Source: a bacterium 210917-SL.2.15 (GTDB lineage Bacteria; Bacillota; Clostridia; Oscillospirales; Oscillospiraceae). From it: a stretch of 64,000 bases of DNA. This document shows positions 19,813 to 28,807 of this stretch, piece by piece (the first letter of the stretch is position 1; each line of letters begins with the position of its first letter). The stretch spans positions 76,204-140,203 of the forward strand of contig JAJCJC010000004.1 in assembly GCA_020555605.1 (NCBI GenBank), given 5' to 3'. Both the position numbers and the translations under genes were made by a program. The notes under the pieces are model-generated. The model was given only the letters and a program-made list of their open reading frames with translations. It was not told the origin of the DNA and made no database searches.

Positions 19813-19850
19813 CCAAAAAAGGCGGCCCGCTCCCTATCAGGGAGCGGACC
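19813..19850 (-). terminator. Terminator of typA
   Basis: A GC-rich stem (GGTCCGCTCCC with GGGAGCGGGCC on the minus strand) is followed by GCCTTTTTTGG, just after the typA stop. Confidence 0.85.
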
Positions 19851-19861
19851 GTTCTGCTCTT

Positions 19862-21688
19862 TTATTTCTTGCCGTGCATAGCCTTCATGCGGTCGGCATG
19901 GTTCAGGATGCGCTTGCGGATGCGCAGATTTTTCGGCGTGACTTCCAAAAGCTCATCGTCGGCCAGGAACTCGAGGCACTGCTCCAGGCTCATCTGGCGC
20001 GGGGGCGTCAGGCGCAGTGCGTCATCCGAGCCGGAAGCGCGGGTGTTGGTGAGCTGCTTGCGCTTGCAGGCATTGACGGTCATATCGTCGGTCTTGGCCT
20101 GCACGCCGATGACCATGCCCTCATACACCTTCACGCCGGCGCCAATAAACAGCGTGCCGCGCTCCTGGGCGTTATACAAGCCGTAGGTTACACTCTCGCC
20201 GGTTTCGCTGGCAATCATGGAGCCCTGGCTGCGGCGGGACACTTCGCCCTTGAAGGGCGCATAGGAATCAAAGACAGAGGCCATGATGCCCTCGCCCTTG
20301 GTATCGGTCAAAAATTCGTTGCGGTAGCCGAACAGGCCCCGGGACGGGATCAGGAACTCGACCTTCATACGGCTGCCCACAGGGTTCATCTCCAGCAGAT
20401 CCGCCTTGCGCTGGCCCAGCTTTTCAATCACCGCGCCCACATAGTCCTGCGGCACGTCCACCACCAGTCGTTCCATAGGTTCGCATTTCTTCCCGTCGAT
20501 CTCCTTATACAGCACACGAGGCGGCGACACCTGGAACTCATACCCCTCGCGACGCATGGTTTCAATCAGAATCGACAGCGACATTTCGCCGCGGCCAGCC
20601 ACGTTGAACGCGTCCATGGAGTCCTCCATCTCACTGACACGCAGGGACACATCCTTCATGGTTTCCTTGAACAGACGCTCGCGCAGCTGGCGGGAGGTGA
20701 CAAATTTACCCTCCTGCCCAGCAAAGGGGGAATCGTTGACCGAGAAGGTCATTTCAATGGTGGGGGCGCTGATCTTCACAAAGGGCAGTGGCTCCACATG
20801 GGCCGGGTCGCAGATGGTATCGCCGATCGTCACCTCACCGATACCGGACAGAGCGATAATGTTGCCGGCGGTGGCTTCGCCCACCTGCACGCGGGAGAGG
20901 CCCTCGAACTGATAGAGGCTGACAGCCTTGGCCTTTTTAGCGGGCACGTCTGCATCGTGGTAGTTACACACTGCGATCTCCTGGTTCTGTTTCAGAGTGC
21001 CGCGCTCAATGCGGCCGATGGCAATGCGGCCCACGAATTCATTGTAGTCAATGGAGGACACCAGCATCTGGAAGGGCGCCTCCACATCCGCCTCAGGGGC
21101 AGGGATATAGTTGAGAATGGTCTCAAACAAAGGCTTGAGATCAGTACCTGCAGTATCGGGCGAATAGGACGCGGTTCCCTGACGGCCGGAGCAGAACAGC
21201 ATGGGGCTATCCAACTGCTCGTCGGTAGCGTTCAGATCCATCAGCAGCTCCAACACTTCGTCGATGACTTCATGGATGCGCTGATCGGGGCGGTCGATTT
21301 TGTTCACCACCACAATCACCCGGTGGCCCAGCTCCAGGGCTTTGGACAGCACAAAGCGGGTCTGTGGCATGGGACCCTCGGCGGCGTCCACCAGCAGAAT
21401 CACGCCGTTGACCATTTTCAGGATGCGTTCCACTTCGCCGCCGAAATCGGCATGGCCCGGGGTGTCCACCACGTTGATCTTTACATCGCCGTAGCGAATG
21501 GCGGTGTTTTTGGCCAGAATGGTGATGCCGCGCTCGCGCTCGAGATCGTTGGAGTCCATCACGCGATCCACAACTTCCTGATTTTCGCGGTACACGCCAC
21601 CCTGTTTGAGCATTTCATCCACCAGCGTGGTTTTGCCGTGGTCAACGTGGGCAATAATGGCTACGTTTCTTAACTTCTGATCCTGCAT
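19862..21688 (-). CDS. typA: Ribosome-associated GTPase TypA/BipA
   Basis: The 608-residue translational GTPase resembles EF-G and acts in ribosome assembly and stress adaptation. G1 is AHVDHGKTT at residues 13-21, G3 is [15 protein letters not shown], and G4 is NKIDRPDQR. The C-terminal BipA-specific domain is complete ([20 protein letters not shown]). The ATG at 21688 follows GAGGGGAG; the frame is open upstream but contains the promoter. Length is normal. Confidence 0.96.
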   Translation of the reverse strand: MQDQKLRNVAIIAHVDHGKTTLVDEMLKQGGVYRENQEVVDRVMDSNDLERERGITILAKNTAIRYGDVKINVVDTPGHADFGGEVERILKMVNGVILLVDAAEGPMPQTRFVLSKALELGHRVIVVVNKIDRPDQRIHEVIDEVLELLMDLNATDEQLDSPMLFCSGRQGTASYSPDTAGTDLKPLFETILNYIPAPEADVEAPFQMLVSSIDYNEFVGRIAIGRIERGTLKQNQEIAVCNYHDADVPAKKAKAVSLYQFEGLSRVQVGEATAGNIIALSGIGEVTIGDTICDPAHVEPLPFVKISAPTIEMTFSVNDSPFAGQEGKFVTSRQLRERLFKETMKDVSLRVSEMEDSMDAFNVAGRGEMSLSILIETMRREGYEFQVSPPRVLYKEIDGKKCEPMERLVVDVPQDYVGAVIEKLGQRKADLLEMNPVGSRMKVEFLIPSRGLFGYRNEFLTDTKGEGIMASVFDSYAPFKGEVSRRSQGSMIASETGESVTYGLYNAQERGTLFIGAGVKVYEGMVIGVQAKTDDMTVNACKRKQLTNTRASGSDDALRLTPPRQMSLEQCLEFLADDELLEVTPKNLRIRKRILNHADRMKAMHGKK

Positions 21689-21860
21689 ATACAAAAGGCT
21701 CCCCTCAATGATAATGTGCCGTCTGGCACAGGCTGTACCGTATCCCGGCTGGCGCCGCTTCGGTTCCGTTTCTTTTTGATTTTGATATTGTATCGAATGG
21801 GGACGCAGGAAACAGCCGCAGCCGCCGCTTTCCCCTTTCCATGGATAAGCACAGTTTTTT

Positions 21861-21889
21861 ATTATATCCCCTTTAGTGCACTTTTGCAA
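21861..21889 (-). promoter_or_regulatory. Promoter of typA
   Basis: On the minus strand TTGCAA and TATAAT are separated by 17 bases, about 170 bases before typA, giving a long leader of unknown role. Confidence 0.75.
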
Positions 21890-21984
21890 TTATTTTTGCA
21901 CAAAACGCCGGAAAGAAAACAGAAAAAACACGATTTTACCGCACTTTTTTTCTGTGCATTTTCCCCAAAAGACTGCCCTAGGGC

Positions 21985-22506
21985 TTATGTGCCGTCCCGC
22001 CGCACCGCGACCCGGCGCACCGCAAACGCGCCCAGCGCGCCGCAGAGAATGCCAACCGCCGCGCCGCCCAACACATCTGTGGGGAAATGCACATAAAGGT
22101 AAAGCCGGGAAAGCGCGATCAGCACAGCCAGAATCCCGCAGGGAATCCACAGCCGGCTGCCCCCGAACCAGAGCGCCGAAGCTGCAGCAAAAGACGCCGC
22201 CGTGTGCCCCGAGGGAAAGGACCAGCCATGCGGCCGGGCAATGAGATAGTCCATCGCCGTGTTCATGTCGCAGGGGCGCGGCCGGGCAATGAGGGGCTTC
22301 AAAAACAAATTACACACCACCAGATCCAGCGCCAGCGCGCAGGCTACCACCACGCCTAGGCGGCGGTATTTGGGAAGCGCCAGCAGCACCGCGGCCAGCA
22401 CAATCCATACCGCTCCGCTGTTTCCGAGGCTGCTGACAAACACCATAACCCCATCCAGCCACGGCGTGCGCAGCGTTTGTATTGCGTCTAATATCATAAA
22501 TTCCAT
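21985..22506 (-). CDS. PAP2-family membrane phosphatase
   Basis: This 173-residue membrane protein has the three phosphatidic acid phosphatase motifs: KPLIARPRP, FPSGHTAASF and SRLYLYVHFPTDVLGG. Such enzymes dephosphorylate lipid phosphates, often undecaprenyl pyrophosphate. About five hydrophobic segments are present. I start at the ATG at 22506, which follows AGGAGGAAGAAG and overlaps the end of the LysR gene by 13 bases. Substrate is not known from sequence. Confidence 0.87.
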   Translation of the reverse strand: MEFMILDAIQTLRTPWLDGVMVFVSSLGNSGAVWIVLAAVLLALPKYRRLGVVVACALALDLVVCNLFLKPLIARPRPCDMNTAMDYLIARPHGWSFPSGHTAASFAAASALWFGGSRLWIPCGILAVLIALSRLYLYVHFPTDVLGGAAVGILCGALGAFAVRRVAVRRDGT

Positions 22507-23402
22507 GTTTTTTCTTCTTCCTCCTGATTCTGGCACAACTGTACATACAGCAGGCGGTAATTCTGTTCAAATACACTGCCCTTTCTCCAAAGGAACGTAA
22601 ATTCGTGCTGTACCTCCCAGCCCCGCAGAAGAACCTGACGCAGCCGCCCTTCTTCCAGCTCCCGTTCCACAGCACGGCGGTACAAAAAAGTGATGCCGCA
22701 ATTCTGTGCGACCAGCTGTTTGATCACCGTCAAATCATTGATTTCCACCACCCGGCGAAAGTCCGACAGCTGAAAATTCCGCTCCAGCAGGGCGCGCTCT
22801 AAAATTTCCCGGGTACCGGACTCCGGATCGCGCAGGATCAGCGTCTGAGTGAAAAGATCCTCCAGCTCCATCGGCCCTTCCAGCGCGCTTTCCGCCGCAC
22901 ATACGCATACATAAGGTTCCGTGCTCCAGCGGATGGAATCATAATCCCGTTTGGCAAAATATCCCTCCACCACCGCCGCGTCCAGCTCGCCGCGGTTCAG
23001 GCCTTCCAGCAATCGCCGGGTGCTGCCCACCACCAAGTGTAACGCCACATCCGGATGGCGCTTCATGTAACGTCCCAGGTGCGGCGGGAGCGCGTATTCG
23101 CCCACCGTCAACGTGGCCCCCAGGCGCAGATGCTGTATCCCTTTCTGCAGCAGCGGCAGATGTTCCCGCAGCTCCCGTTCATCGTGCTCCATGGTCAGTG
23201 CCGCACTACGCAGCGCGGCACCTGCCTCCGTCAAGGTCAGGCGTTTGTCCCGGTACTGGAACAGTTTTACGCCGTAGTGCCGCTGCAGGTATTGAATGTG
23301 CTGCGTGACGGCGGGCTGCGTGATATTCAATTCCTCCGCGGCCCGTGTATAATTCATCGTGCGGCAGAGGGCTAAAAAGGTCTCCATTCGGAAATCCAGC
23401 AT
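22494..23402 (-). CDS. LysR-family transcriptional regulator
   Basis: The 302-residue protein has an N-terminal winged helix (AAEELNITQPAVTQHIQYLQ near residues 21-40) and a LysR substrate-binding domain from about residue 90. It is divergent from a TDT transporter gene across a 137-base AT-rich region, the usual layout for a LysR regulator and its target. Its last codons overlap the start of the PAP2 gene. The effector is unknown; a dicarboxylate or sulfite-like ligand is only a guess from the transporter family. Confidence 0.9.
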   Translation of the reverse strand: MLDFRMETFLALCRTMNYTRAAEELNITQPAVTQHIQYLQRHYGVKLFQYRDKRLTLTEAGAALRSAALTMEHDERELREHLPLLQKGIQHLRLGATLTVGEYALPPHLGRYMKRHPDVALHLVVGSTRRLLEGLNRGELDAAVVEGYFAKRDYDSIRWSTEPYVCVCAAESALEGPMELEDLFTQTLILRDPESGTREILERALLERNFQLSDFRRVVEINDLTVIKQLVAQNCGITFLYRRAVERELEEGRLRQVLLRGWEVQHEFTFLWRKGSVFEQNYRLLYVQLCQNQEEEEKTWNL

Positions 23403-23539
23403 GCAATTTCCTCCATAAACCAGTATAGATGCTACTATTATAAAATATTTTTATCTATAAATCAATATTTATAATTTTACGTGATTTATTCTCTATGCTA
23501 TGGTAAAAATATCTCATGTTAAGAAGCGAGGTACTGCAT
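23403..23539. promoter_or_regulatory. Divergent control region between LysR and TDT genes
   Basis: The 137-base gap is very AT-rich. ATAAAATATTTTTAT (near 23440-23454) is a near-perfect palindrome and a second AT-rich dyad lies close by. These are candidate LysR binding sites. Confidence 0.45.
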
Positions 23540-24505
23540 ATGAAGCACATGATTGAAAAGGTCCCCGTTCCTCTGGCCGGTGTAACACTGGGGCTGACCG
23601 CTCTGGGCAATCTGCTCGCCGGCCTTTCCCCCGCCCTGCGCTGGGGATGCGGCACAGCAGCCGCTCTGCTGTTTGTTCTGCTGCCGGCAAAGCTGATCCT
23701 GTTCCCGGAAACCATCAAAAACGACTTTTCCAACTCGATTATTGCCAGTGTTTCCGCCACGTTTTTCATGACGCTGATGCAACTTTCCACCTATACCTGC
23801 ACCTTTTTCCCCACAGCATCCCTTTTCCTCTGGTATGCTGCTGTCGCCGGCCACTGTGCGCTGATTCTCTGGTTCAGCTGGGCCTATCTGCGCCATTTCC
23901 GTCTCAGCGACGTATACCCCACTTATTTTATCACCTATGTCGGCATTGTCGTAGCGTCGGTCACCTCCGCCTCCTTTGAGCGAACCGCGCTGGGGTACGG
24001 CATTTTCTGGTTTGGCTTCCTTGCTTACCTCGCCATGCTGGTCCTGGTTACGATCCGCTGCCGCAGACTGCCCATGGCGGACAGTGCCAAACCGCTTTTC
24101 TGCATCTACACCGCACCCATGAGCCTGTGCCTGGCCGGCTATCTGACAACAGCCGCCGCACCTTCCCTGGCTTTTGCGATAGTTTTGGAAATTGCCGCGC
24201 AGATTCTTTACGTCATTGTGCTCACACAGCTGCCCAAACTGTTGCGTCTTCCCTTTTTCCCCAGCTATGCGGCCTTTACTTTCCCATTTGTCATCACCGC
24301 CATCGCATTGCAGAAGTTCCTGGCCCTGCTTTCTGCTTCCGGGATTGCAGTTCCCTTTCTTCTGTCTTTCCTGTTGACCGCTGAAACCATCGTGGCCTGT
24401 GTCATGGTCGGTTATGCTCTGCTGCGCTATCTTCACTTTCTTGTTGGTTCTCTGCGTCCGTTCCGGCAGACGGTTTCCGCTCCTTCCTCCCTGTCGGAAT
24501 CTTAA
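23540..24505 (+). CDS. TDT-family transporter (TehA/Mae1-like)
   Basis: The 321-residue membrane protein has about ten hydrophobic segments and the TDT-family pattern; VPVPLAGVTLGLTALGNLL at residues 6-24 is the typical first helix. Family members carry tellurite, dicarboxylates or sulfite, or act as anion channels. I start at the ATG at 23540 after GCGAGGT. It is divergent from the LysR gene, which probably controls it, and ends at a strong terminator. The substrate cannot be told from sequence. Confidence 0.85.
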   Translation: MKHMIEKVPVPLAGVTLGLTALGNLLAGLSPALRWGCGTAAALLFVLLPAKLILFPETIKNDFSNSIIASVSATFFMTLMQLSTYTCTFFPTASLFLWYAAVAGHCALILWFSWAYLRHFRLSDVYPTYFITYVGIVVASVTSASFERTALGYGIFWFGFLAYLAMLVLVTIRCRRLPMADSAKPLFCIYTAPMSLCLAGYLTTAAAPSLAFAIVLEIAAQILYVIVLTQLPKLLRLPFFPSYAAFTFPFVITAIALQKFLALLSASGIAVPFLLSFLLTAETIVACVMVGYALLRYLHFLVGSLRPFRQTVSAPSSLSES

Positions 24506-24512
24506 CCCTTCT

Positions 24513-24551
24513 GCTCCGTCGTTCCCATGCACAGAACCGGCGGAGCTTTTT
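24513..24551 (+). terminator. Terminator of the TDT gene
   Basis: GCTCCGTCGTTC pairs with GAACCGGCGGAGC and is followed by TTTTT. Confidence 0.85.
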
Positions 24552-24580
24552 GGGTTTTTTAAAAAATTTCCAAAAAAGGA

Positions 24581-24609
24581 TTGACAATATCACCGCTTTC
24601 TGGTATCAT
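24581..24609 (+). promoter_or_regulatory. Promoter of the DUF3793-flavodoxin operon
   Basis: TTGACA (24581-24586) and TATCAT (24604-24609) are separated by 17 bases. Confidence 0.8.
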
Positions 24610-24619
24610 TCAGCCATAA

Positions 24620-24635
24620 GTTAGATATAACTAAC
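24620..24635 (+). promoter_or_regulatory. Putative metal-repressor operator, box 1
   Basis: GTTAGATATAACTAAC is an inverted repeat GTTAG-N6-CTAAC starting about ten bases after the -10 box, where bound repressor would block transcription. The TTAG/CTAA halves resemble DtxR/IdeR-type boxes; the regulator is inferred. Confidence 0.5.
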
Positions 24636-24646
24636 CATCATGGAAC

Positions 24647-24675
24647 AGGGCTTCCTGCAACAGCCCTTTTCTTTT
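24647..24675 (+). terminator. Terminator-like hairpin in the leader
   Basis: AGGGCT and AGCCCT form a short stem with a nine-base loop, followed by TTTCTTTT. It lies between the two operator-like boxes and could attenuate the transcript. Confidence 0.4.
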
Positions 24676-24684
24676 AAGACAATA

Positions 24685-24700
24685 GTTGGCTTTAACTAAC
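24685..24700 (+). promoter_or_regulatory. Putative metal-repressor operator, box 2
   Basis: GTTGGCTTTAACTAAC repeats the GTTRG-N6-CTAAC layout of box 1, 65 bases downstream and shortly before the DUF3793 gene. Confidence 0.4.
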
Positions 24701-24732
24701 TTCATACAACAGCAGAAAGGAGCCGTCCGCCT

Positions 24733-25296
24733 GTGGTATCTGAAGTTCTGGAACATCGTTTGGCCGAGCATTGCGCGCCCACCCTGCTGGGGGCCAAGGC
24801 GGCCAGCCTCCTGTCCCTTTCACGGGAGGAATTTCCGGAACTGCCGGAAGCGCTTCGCCGCTACAACCGGACACTGTACCGCACAGGCCTTTGCTTCCTG
24901 ATTCTGCGCGAAAGCGCTCAGAGATTTCTGGTCCTGGTGTTTCGCCCCGCATTGCTGCGCAGCCGGCTGAATATCGCCGGTGCAAAGGCGTTGCTGCAGC
25001 GCTTTGGCTATCCTGAAACGGATTGCCTGGGTGTCCTGCTGCGGCAACTCAAGGGACGTTTTACTCCCGGCGGGGATTTTCCACACGAGATCGGACTGTT
25101 TCTCGATTATCCGCCCGAGGACGTGGAAGCCTTTATCTCCGGCAGCAGCGAGTGCAAACTTTGCGGCTACTGGAAAGTCTACGGCGACGTGGATGGGGCA
25201 CGGGAGCGTTTCGCCTGCTATGACGCCTGTCGGCTCTGCTTATGCAGAATGCTGGCGGCGGGAAACACGATTTCACAGCTGCTGCAAACGGCTTAA
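24733..25296 (+). CDS. DUF3793 family protein
   Basis: The 187-residue soluble protein belongs to DUF3793, a clostridial family of unknown function often found beside flavodoxins. It has a cysteine-rich C-terminal part: SSECKLCGYWKVYGDVDGA and CYDACRLCLCRML near residues 136-170, which could bind a metal or cluster. The GTG start at 24733 follows GAAAGGAG. A flavodoxin gene follows 52 bases later, almost certainly on the same mRNA. The upstream operator-like boxes suggest metal or iron control. Confidence 0.8.
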   Translation: MVSEVLEHRLAEHCAPTLLGAKAASLLSLSREEFPELPEALRRYNRTLYRTGLCFLILRESAQRFLVLVFRPALLRSRLNIAGAKALLQRFGYPETDCLGVLLRQLKGRFTPGGDFPHEIGLFLDYPPEDVEAFISGSSECKLCGYWKVYGDVDGARERFACYDACRLCLCRMLAAGNTISQLLQTA

Positions 25297-25348
25297 AAAC
25301 CGCGCAGCGGTGTGAGATACCATCTCATTCCATGAAAGGAGGTTAGAT

Positions 25349-25777
25349 ATGAGCAAACTCGCAGTGATCTACTGGTCCGGCACGGGCAACACCAAAGCCA
25401 TGGCGGAAGCCATTGCCGAAGGCGCCAAAGAGGCCGGAGCGGAAGTTGCACTGCTGAACATCAGCGAAACCACTGCCGATGCGGCGGCTTCGTATGACAA
25501 ACTGGCGCTTGGCTGTTCTGCCATGGGCGACGAAGTCCTGGAAGCGGCCGAGTTCGAACCGTTTTTCCAGCAGTTGGAGTCCCGCCTGGCGGGAAAGAAC
25601 ATCTCCCTGTTTGGCTCTTACGGCTGGGGCGACGGTCAGTGGATGCGCGACTGGGCACAGCGCGCCGATGACGACGGCGCATTCTTGTGCGGCGAGCCGC
25701 TGATAGTAAACGAAGCGCCGGATGCCGATGGGCTGGAACAGTGCCGCGTACTGGGTGCTGGTCTGGCCAAAGCGTGA
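25349..25777 (+). CDS. Flavodoxin
   Basis: The 142-residue protein has the FMN phosphate loop SGTGNTKAMAEA near residues 10-21 and the second FMN-binding region LFGSYGWGDGQWM near 87-99. It is a low-potential electron carrier that can replace ferredoxin when iron is scarce. AAAGGAGG precedes the ATG. Its pairing with DUF3793 behind a candidate metal operator fits an iron-limitation operon. Confidence 0.93.
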   Translation: MSKLAVIYWSGTGNTKAMAEAIAEGAKEAGAEVALLNISETTADAAASYDKLALGCSAMGDEVLEAAEFEPFFQQLESRLAGKNISLFGSYGWGDGQWMRDWAQRADDDGAFLCGEPLIVNEAPDADGLEQCRVLGAGLAKA

Positions 25778-25898
25778 ACACATCATCTATCCTGTAAAAA
25801 ACACACTTCATCAAACACTTTCAATTCGCACATACATCTTTATTCATAACCCATAACAATCTCAATTTCTTTCAAAACCCATTTTCTCCCTTATAAAA

Positions 25899-25945
25899 GC
25901 TGCGGCGCGATCCATTGCCGGGATCGCGCCGCAGCCTTCTTTTTT
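25899..25945 (+). terminator. Terminator after flavodoxin
   Basis: GCTGCGGCGCGATCC and GGGATCGCGCCGCAGC form a long stem followed by CTTCTTTTTT. It abuts the end of the convergent mocA remnant. Confidence 0.85.
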
Positions 25946-26255
25946 ATGGATCGCCACTCTGCGCCCAAGGGTAGTCAAAATCCCGGAGCACCTCCGGCGC
26001 GGCGTCGTAGCAATAGATCTCCCCCTCGTGGCCTGCAAAGAGCGTCCGCCCACCCTCGTCGCCCATCAAAGCCATCAGCGCAGGCCGAAACTGCGGAGCA
26101 AAGACCGCGGGACTTCCAAAGCGCGCGCCAGCGCGCATCCGCCCCATGGTCTTTCCACTTTTATAAAATTCTTCCCAAAAAGAGCGCAGGTGCGCCTCCG
26201 TCATATAAGGCTGGTCGCACACAAAAAAGCACAGATATGCGCCCAGGCGCGCAGA
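25944..26255 (-). pseudogene. C-terminal remnant of a molybdenum cofactor cytidylyltransferase (MocA-like)
   Basis: About 100 residues of the C-terminal half of a MobA/MocA-like nucleotidyltransferase remain: CDQPYMTEAH carries the metal aspartate and FGSPAVFAPQF the second family block, ending near DFDYPWAQ. The N-terminal half with the nucleotide loop is missing. The fragment is joined in frame to the Mo-hydroxylase remnant upstream, so a deletion removed the 3' end of that gene and the 5' end of this one. It cannot be a functional enzyme. Confidence 0.75.
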
Positions 26256-27424
26256 AGCAGCTCCCGCCGCCAGTCCATTCACCGCCGATTCCACCGCAAA
26301 ATCCCCTGCGTGGCTCCGTAGCCCCGGTAGGCTCCCGCTCCCATGGTGTTGGTATACACAACTTCGCATTGAAACCGGGAGGCCTTCAGTTTTCCGTAAA
26401 GCGACAGCGACTTATGGCCCACCAGGCCGATGGTGGTAGGACCGTGGCCGCCGTAGGCGCCGGCGTTGGACAGCGCATGCAGGTCGGTGGCATTGATGGT
26501 GCCGTCCCGATCCACTCCGATGGGCACGCGCATCTGTATCTGGTGGCGGGGTGAGCCATTGGTAAAAGTTTCCCGCCGCGTGTAGCATAGATAGGCCGCC
26601 CGGCCCGTTTTCTTTGTCACCAGAGCCGGAAAAGTTCGCTGACCACGCTCTGCTTGGCCCCAAAGCCGCCGCCGATGCGGGGCTTGATCACGCGGATCTC
26701 GCCCTCGGGCATCTCCAGCGCACTGGAAAGAATGCGCCAAACATGGAAAGGCACCTGAGTGGAAGAAACCACCGTCAGGCGTCCGTATTTGTCAAAGCAG
26801 GTATAAGTGCAAAAGGGTTCCATCATGGCCTGGCTGTTGGCTTTTGTGTCATAGGTGCGCTCCAGTACCACCGCACTTTGCGCCAGCGCCTGCTCCATGT
26901 TTCCCACCTCGAAGCCCTCGGTGGATACTAAATTGCGTTGGGCATCCGTTCCCACATCGCACAGCGCGCGGGAGTTTCCCTCCGGGTGTACAATAATTTC
27001 TTTGCGCCAGCGCCTGCGTGAAATCCAACAGGGGACGACGCGCCTCATAGTCCACCCGAATCAGGCGGCAGGCCCGCTCTGCGGCCTCCTCCGTTTCCGC
27101 AGCTACGATGGCCACCGGATCGCCTGTGCAGCGCAGAAGCCGGTCCAGAATCAGGCGGTCATAGGGACTCGGCTCGGGGTAGGTCTGCCCTGCCGTGGTG
27201 AAGCGGCTGCCGGGCGCATCTTCATAAGTCAGCACACACACCACGCCGGGCACCTGTTTTGCCCTGGAAACGTCGATCGAACGAATGAAGGCATGGACAT
27301 GGGGCGAGCGCAGGAGTTTGAGCCGCAGCGCCCCGGCGGGCACCGTGTCGCCGGTGTACACACCCTTTTCGGTGACCAGACTCATGGCGTCCTTTTTTCG
27401 AACGTCTGTGCTGACATCGCTCAT
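26256..27424 (-). pseudogene. Truncated, frameshifted molybdenum hydroxylase large subunit (XdhA-like)
   Basis: The frame starts at an ATG at 27424, overlapping the 2Fe-2S stop. Family-specific stretches appear in order but in shifting frames: PHVHAFIRSIDVSRAKQVPG, then QAMMEPFCTYTCFDKYG and RIGGGFGAKQSVVSE, then RETFTNGSPRHQIQMRV and AGAYRGYGATQG, and finally FAVESAVNGLA. Frames change near 27000, near 26635 and near 26300, the last in a G-run. The remaining half of this roughly 750-residue family, including the active-site glutamate region, is missing, with the sequence running into mocA. The original enzyme was probably a xanthine dehydrogenase-type hydroxylase. Confidence 0.85.
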
Positions 27425-27825
27425 ACCCGCTCCCCCTTTGCTGCCAGATATTTTTGGATGGCCCGCAACTGGCCCTGATAGCCGCTGCAGCGGCACAGAT
27501 TCCCCGCCAGATACGCTTTGATTTCATCCTCCGTCGGCTCGTGCAGCTCCCGTTCCATGGCCAGTACGTCCATGATGAACCCCGGACTGCAGAATCCGTA
27601 CTGCTCCGCACCCTCATCGGCCAAAAAGGCGCCGAAGGCCGCCGCCTGCTCCTGCACGCCTTCCAGCGTGACCACCGTGCGGCCATCGCATCGCGCGGCC
27701 AGCACCGTGCAGGAAAGCACGCTTTTGCCATCTAAATGCACCGTACACAGTCCGCAGTTTCCCGTTTCGCACCCGCATTTGACCGATACACAGCCTTTCT
27801 GCCGCAGATACTGCTGCAGCGTCAT
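27421..27825 (-). pseudogene. N-terminally truncated 2Fe-2S subunit of a molybdenum hydroxylase
   Basis: The 134-residue open frame holds both 2Fe-2S clusters: GCETGNCGLCTVHLDGKSV is plant-type, and YGFCSPGFIMDV with AGNLCRCSGYQGQLRA is the second domain. The first roughly 20 residues normal for the family (the beta-hairpin before MTLQQYLR) are absent, and the frame begins inside a fusion with the FAD-subunit remnant. The domain could still fold, but both partner subunits are destroyed, so I treat it as a pseudogene. Confidence 0.75.
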
Positions 27826-27919
27826 GTCCGCCGCCCAAAACAGCGTTGGCGCGTTTCTGATTCAAAGCCCAGGCTTCCTCCAGCGTAGCAGGACGAACGT
27901 AATTTCGTGCCGTATACAA
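27826..27919 (-). pseudogene. 5' remnant of the FAD-binding subunit
   Basis: Only about 31 codons remain, starting with TTG at 27919 after AAAGGGG: YTARNYVRPATLEEAWALN and NAVLGGG, which is the N-terminus of CoxM/XdhB-type FAD subunits up to the first glycine loop. The sequence then enters the 2Fe-2S gene in a different frame. An internal deletion of most of this gene (family length near 280 residues) is inferred. Confidence 0.7.
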
Positions 27920-27922
27920 GGT

Positions 27923-28534
27923 TTAACCCCTTTCTTCTATCCAATCAAACAATTCTCCCTTGGTATAATGCAGTGCCGCGTCATAACTTCGGTGCAAGCG
28001 CGCTTCCAATTCCGGTCCCATCATCGGTGCGCACACAGCCTCCTGCAGGCATCCTTCGGACAGCACCGCCTCTGATACACCGCCCACAACGATACCTGCC
28101 GGTACCAGCCCCAACACGCGGTTGTGCCGCACAAAACGGGCCAGATACAGCGCCGCCGCCACAGCAGCCAGGCCACAACCAAAGGCCACGCCCTGGCGCA
28201 GCAGAAAAGCTCCCGGAAAAAGCAGCATCGCCGCCGCAGTCCCCACAGAAGCCCCGCTGGCCACGCCCAACACATCGGGCGAGGCCAGCGGATTGGAAAA
28301 CACCGTTTGATAGACAAGACCGGCCACGGCCAAAGCGCCGCCACTGAGCGCCACCAGTGCCAACCGCGGAAGCCAGATGGAAAACAGCAGTGCCGCAGCG
28401 GTGGGATCGGCCGGACCTCCCAACAAGATATGCGCCACCTCCCGCGGCGCGATCTCATAGCGTCCAAGGCAGGCGGAACATACCATCAGCGCCGCCCAGA
28501 AAAGTACCAACGCCTATACAGCCCGCTGTTTCAT
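27923..28534 (-). pseudogene. FecCD-type ABC permease, interrupted and 3'-fused
   Basis: From an ATG at 28534 the frame reads six codons (MKQRAV), then TAG at 28514-28516, then continues in the same frame as an iron-type permease: SIWLPRLALVALSGGALAVA and YQTVFSNPLASPDVLGVASG are family signatures. After about 150 residues (near AGIVVGGVSEA) the family similarity ends and about 48 residues of unrelated sequence follow, ending GELFDWIEERG. That tail stops four bases before the FAD remnant and may be the 3' end of another lost gene of the operon. A nonsense codon plus a deletion make it non-functional. Confidence 0.75.
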
Positions 28535-28539
28535 ACCGC

Positions 28540-28614
28540 TCAGTGGGCCAGCAGCAGGGCCGTCATCGCCGCCGCCAAGCACAGCGCCAAGGTCCGTTTT
28601 ATAATCGTTTTCAT
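28540..28614 (-). pseudogene. Signal-peptide remnant of an ABC substrate-binding protein
   Basis: A strong ribosome site (AGGAGGAATTGT) precedes an ATG at 28614, but the frame encodes only MKTIIKRTLALCLAAAMTAL and four more residues before TGA. This is a classic lipoprotein signal peptide cut just before its cysteine. The permease remnant starts five bases later. I infer that a FecB-type binding-protein gene was deleted except for its first 23 codons. Confidence 0.6.
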
Positions 28615-28728
28615 ACAATTCCTCCTCTTTTCTCCCATCAATTCATCGCTGCCGCACTACGGCAGCTGCATCAATCTGATTGCAGCAAAAGGCCTTGTTT
28701 TTGTCGATATCTGTTTTTTTCTCCACTC

Positions 28729-28757
28729 TTGTGCACTAAGCTGCAGCATGGTAAAAT
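28729..28757 (+). promoter_or_regulatory. Putative promoter of the acetyltransferase gene
   Basis: TTGTGC and TAAAAT are separated by 17 bases, 50 bases before the start codon. Confidence 0.5.
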
Positions 28758-28807
28758 AGTAAAAAGCAGCCAACTGCCACAGCCAGTAAAAAAGGAAGTG
28801 CAAAATC

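Noticed and set aside
19874..21673. A 599-codon open frame on the plus strand
   Set aside because: Antisense to typA, which has all GTPase motifs.
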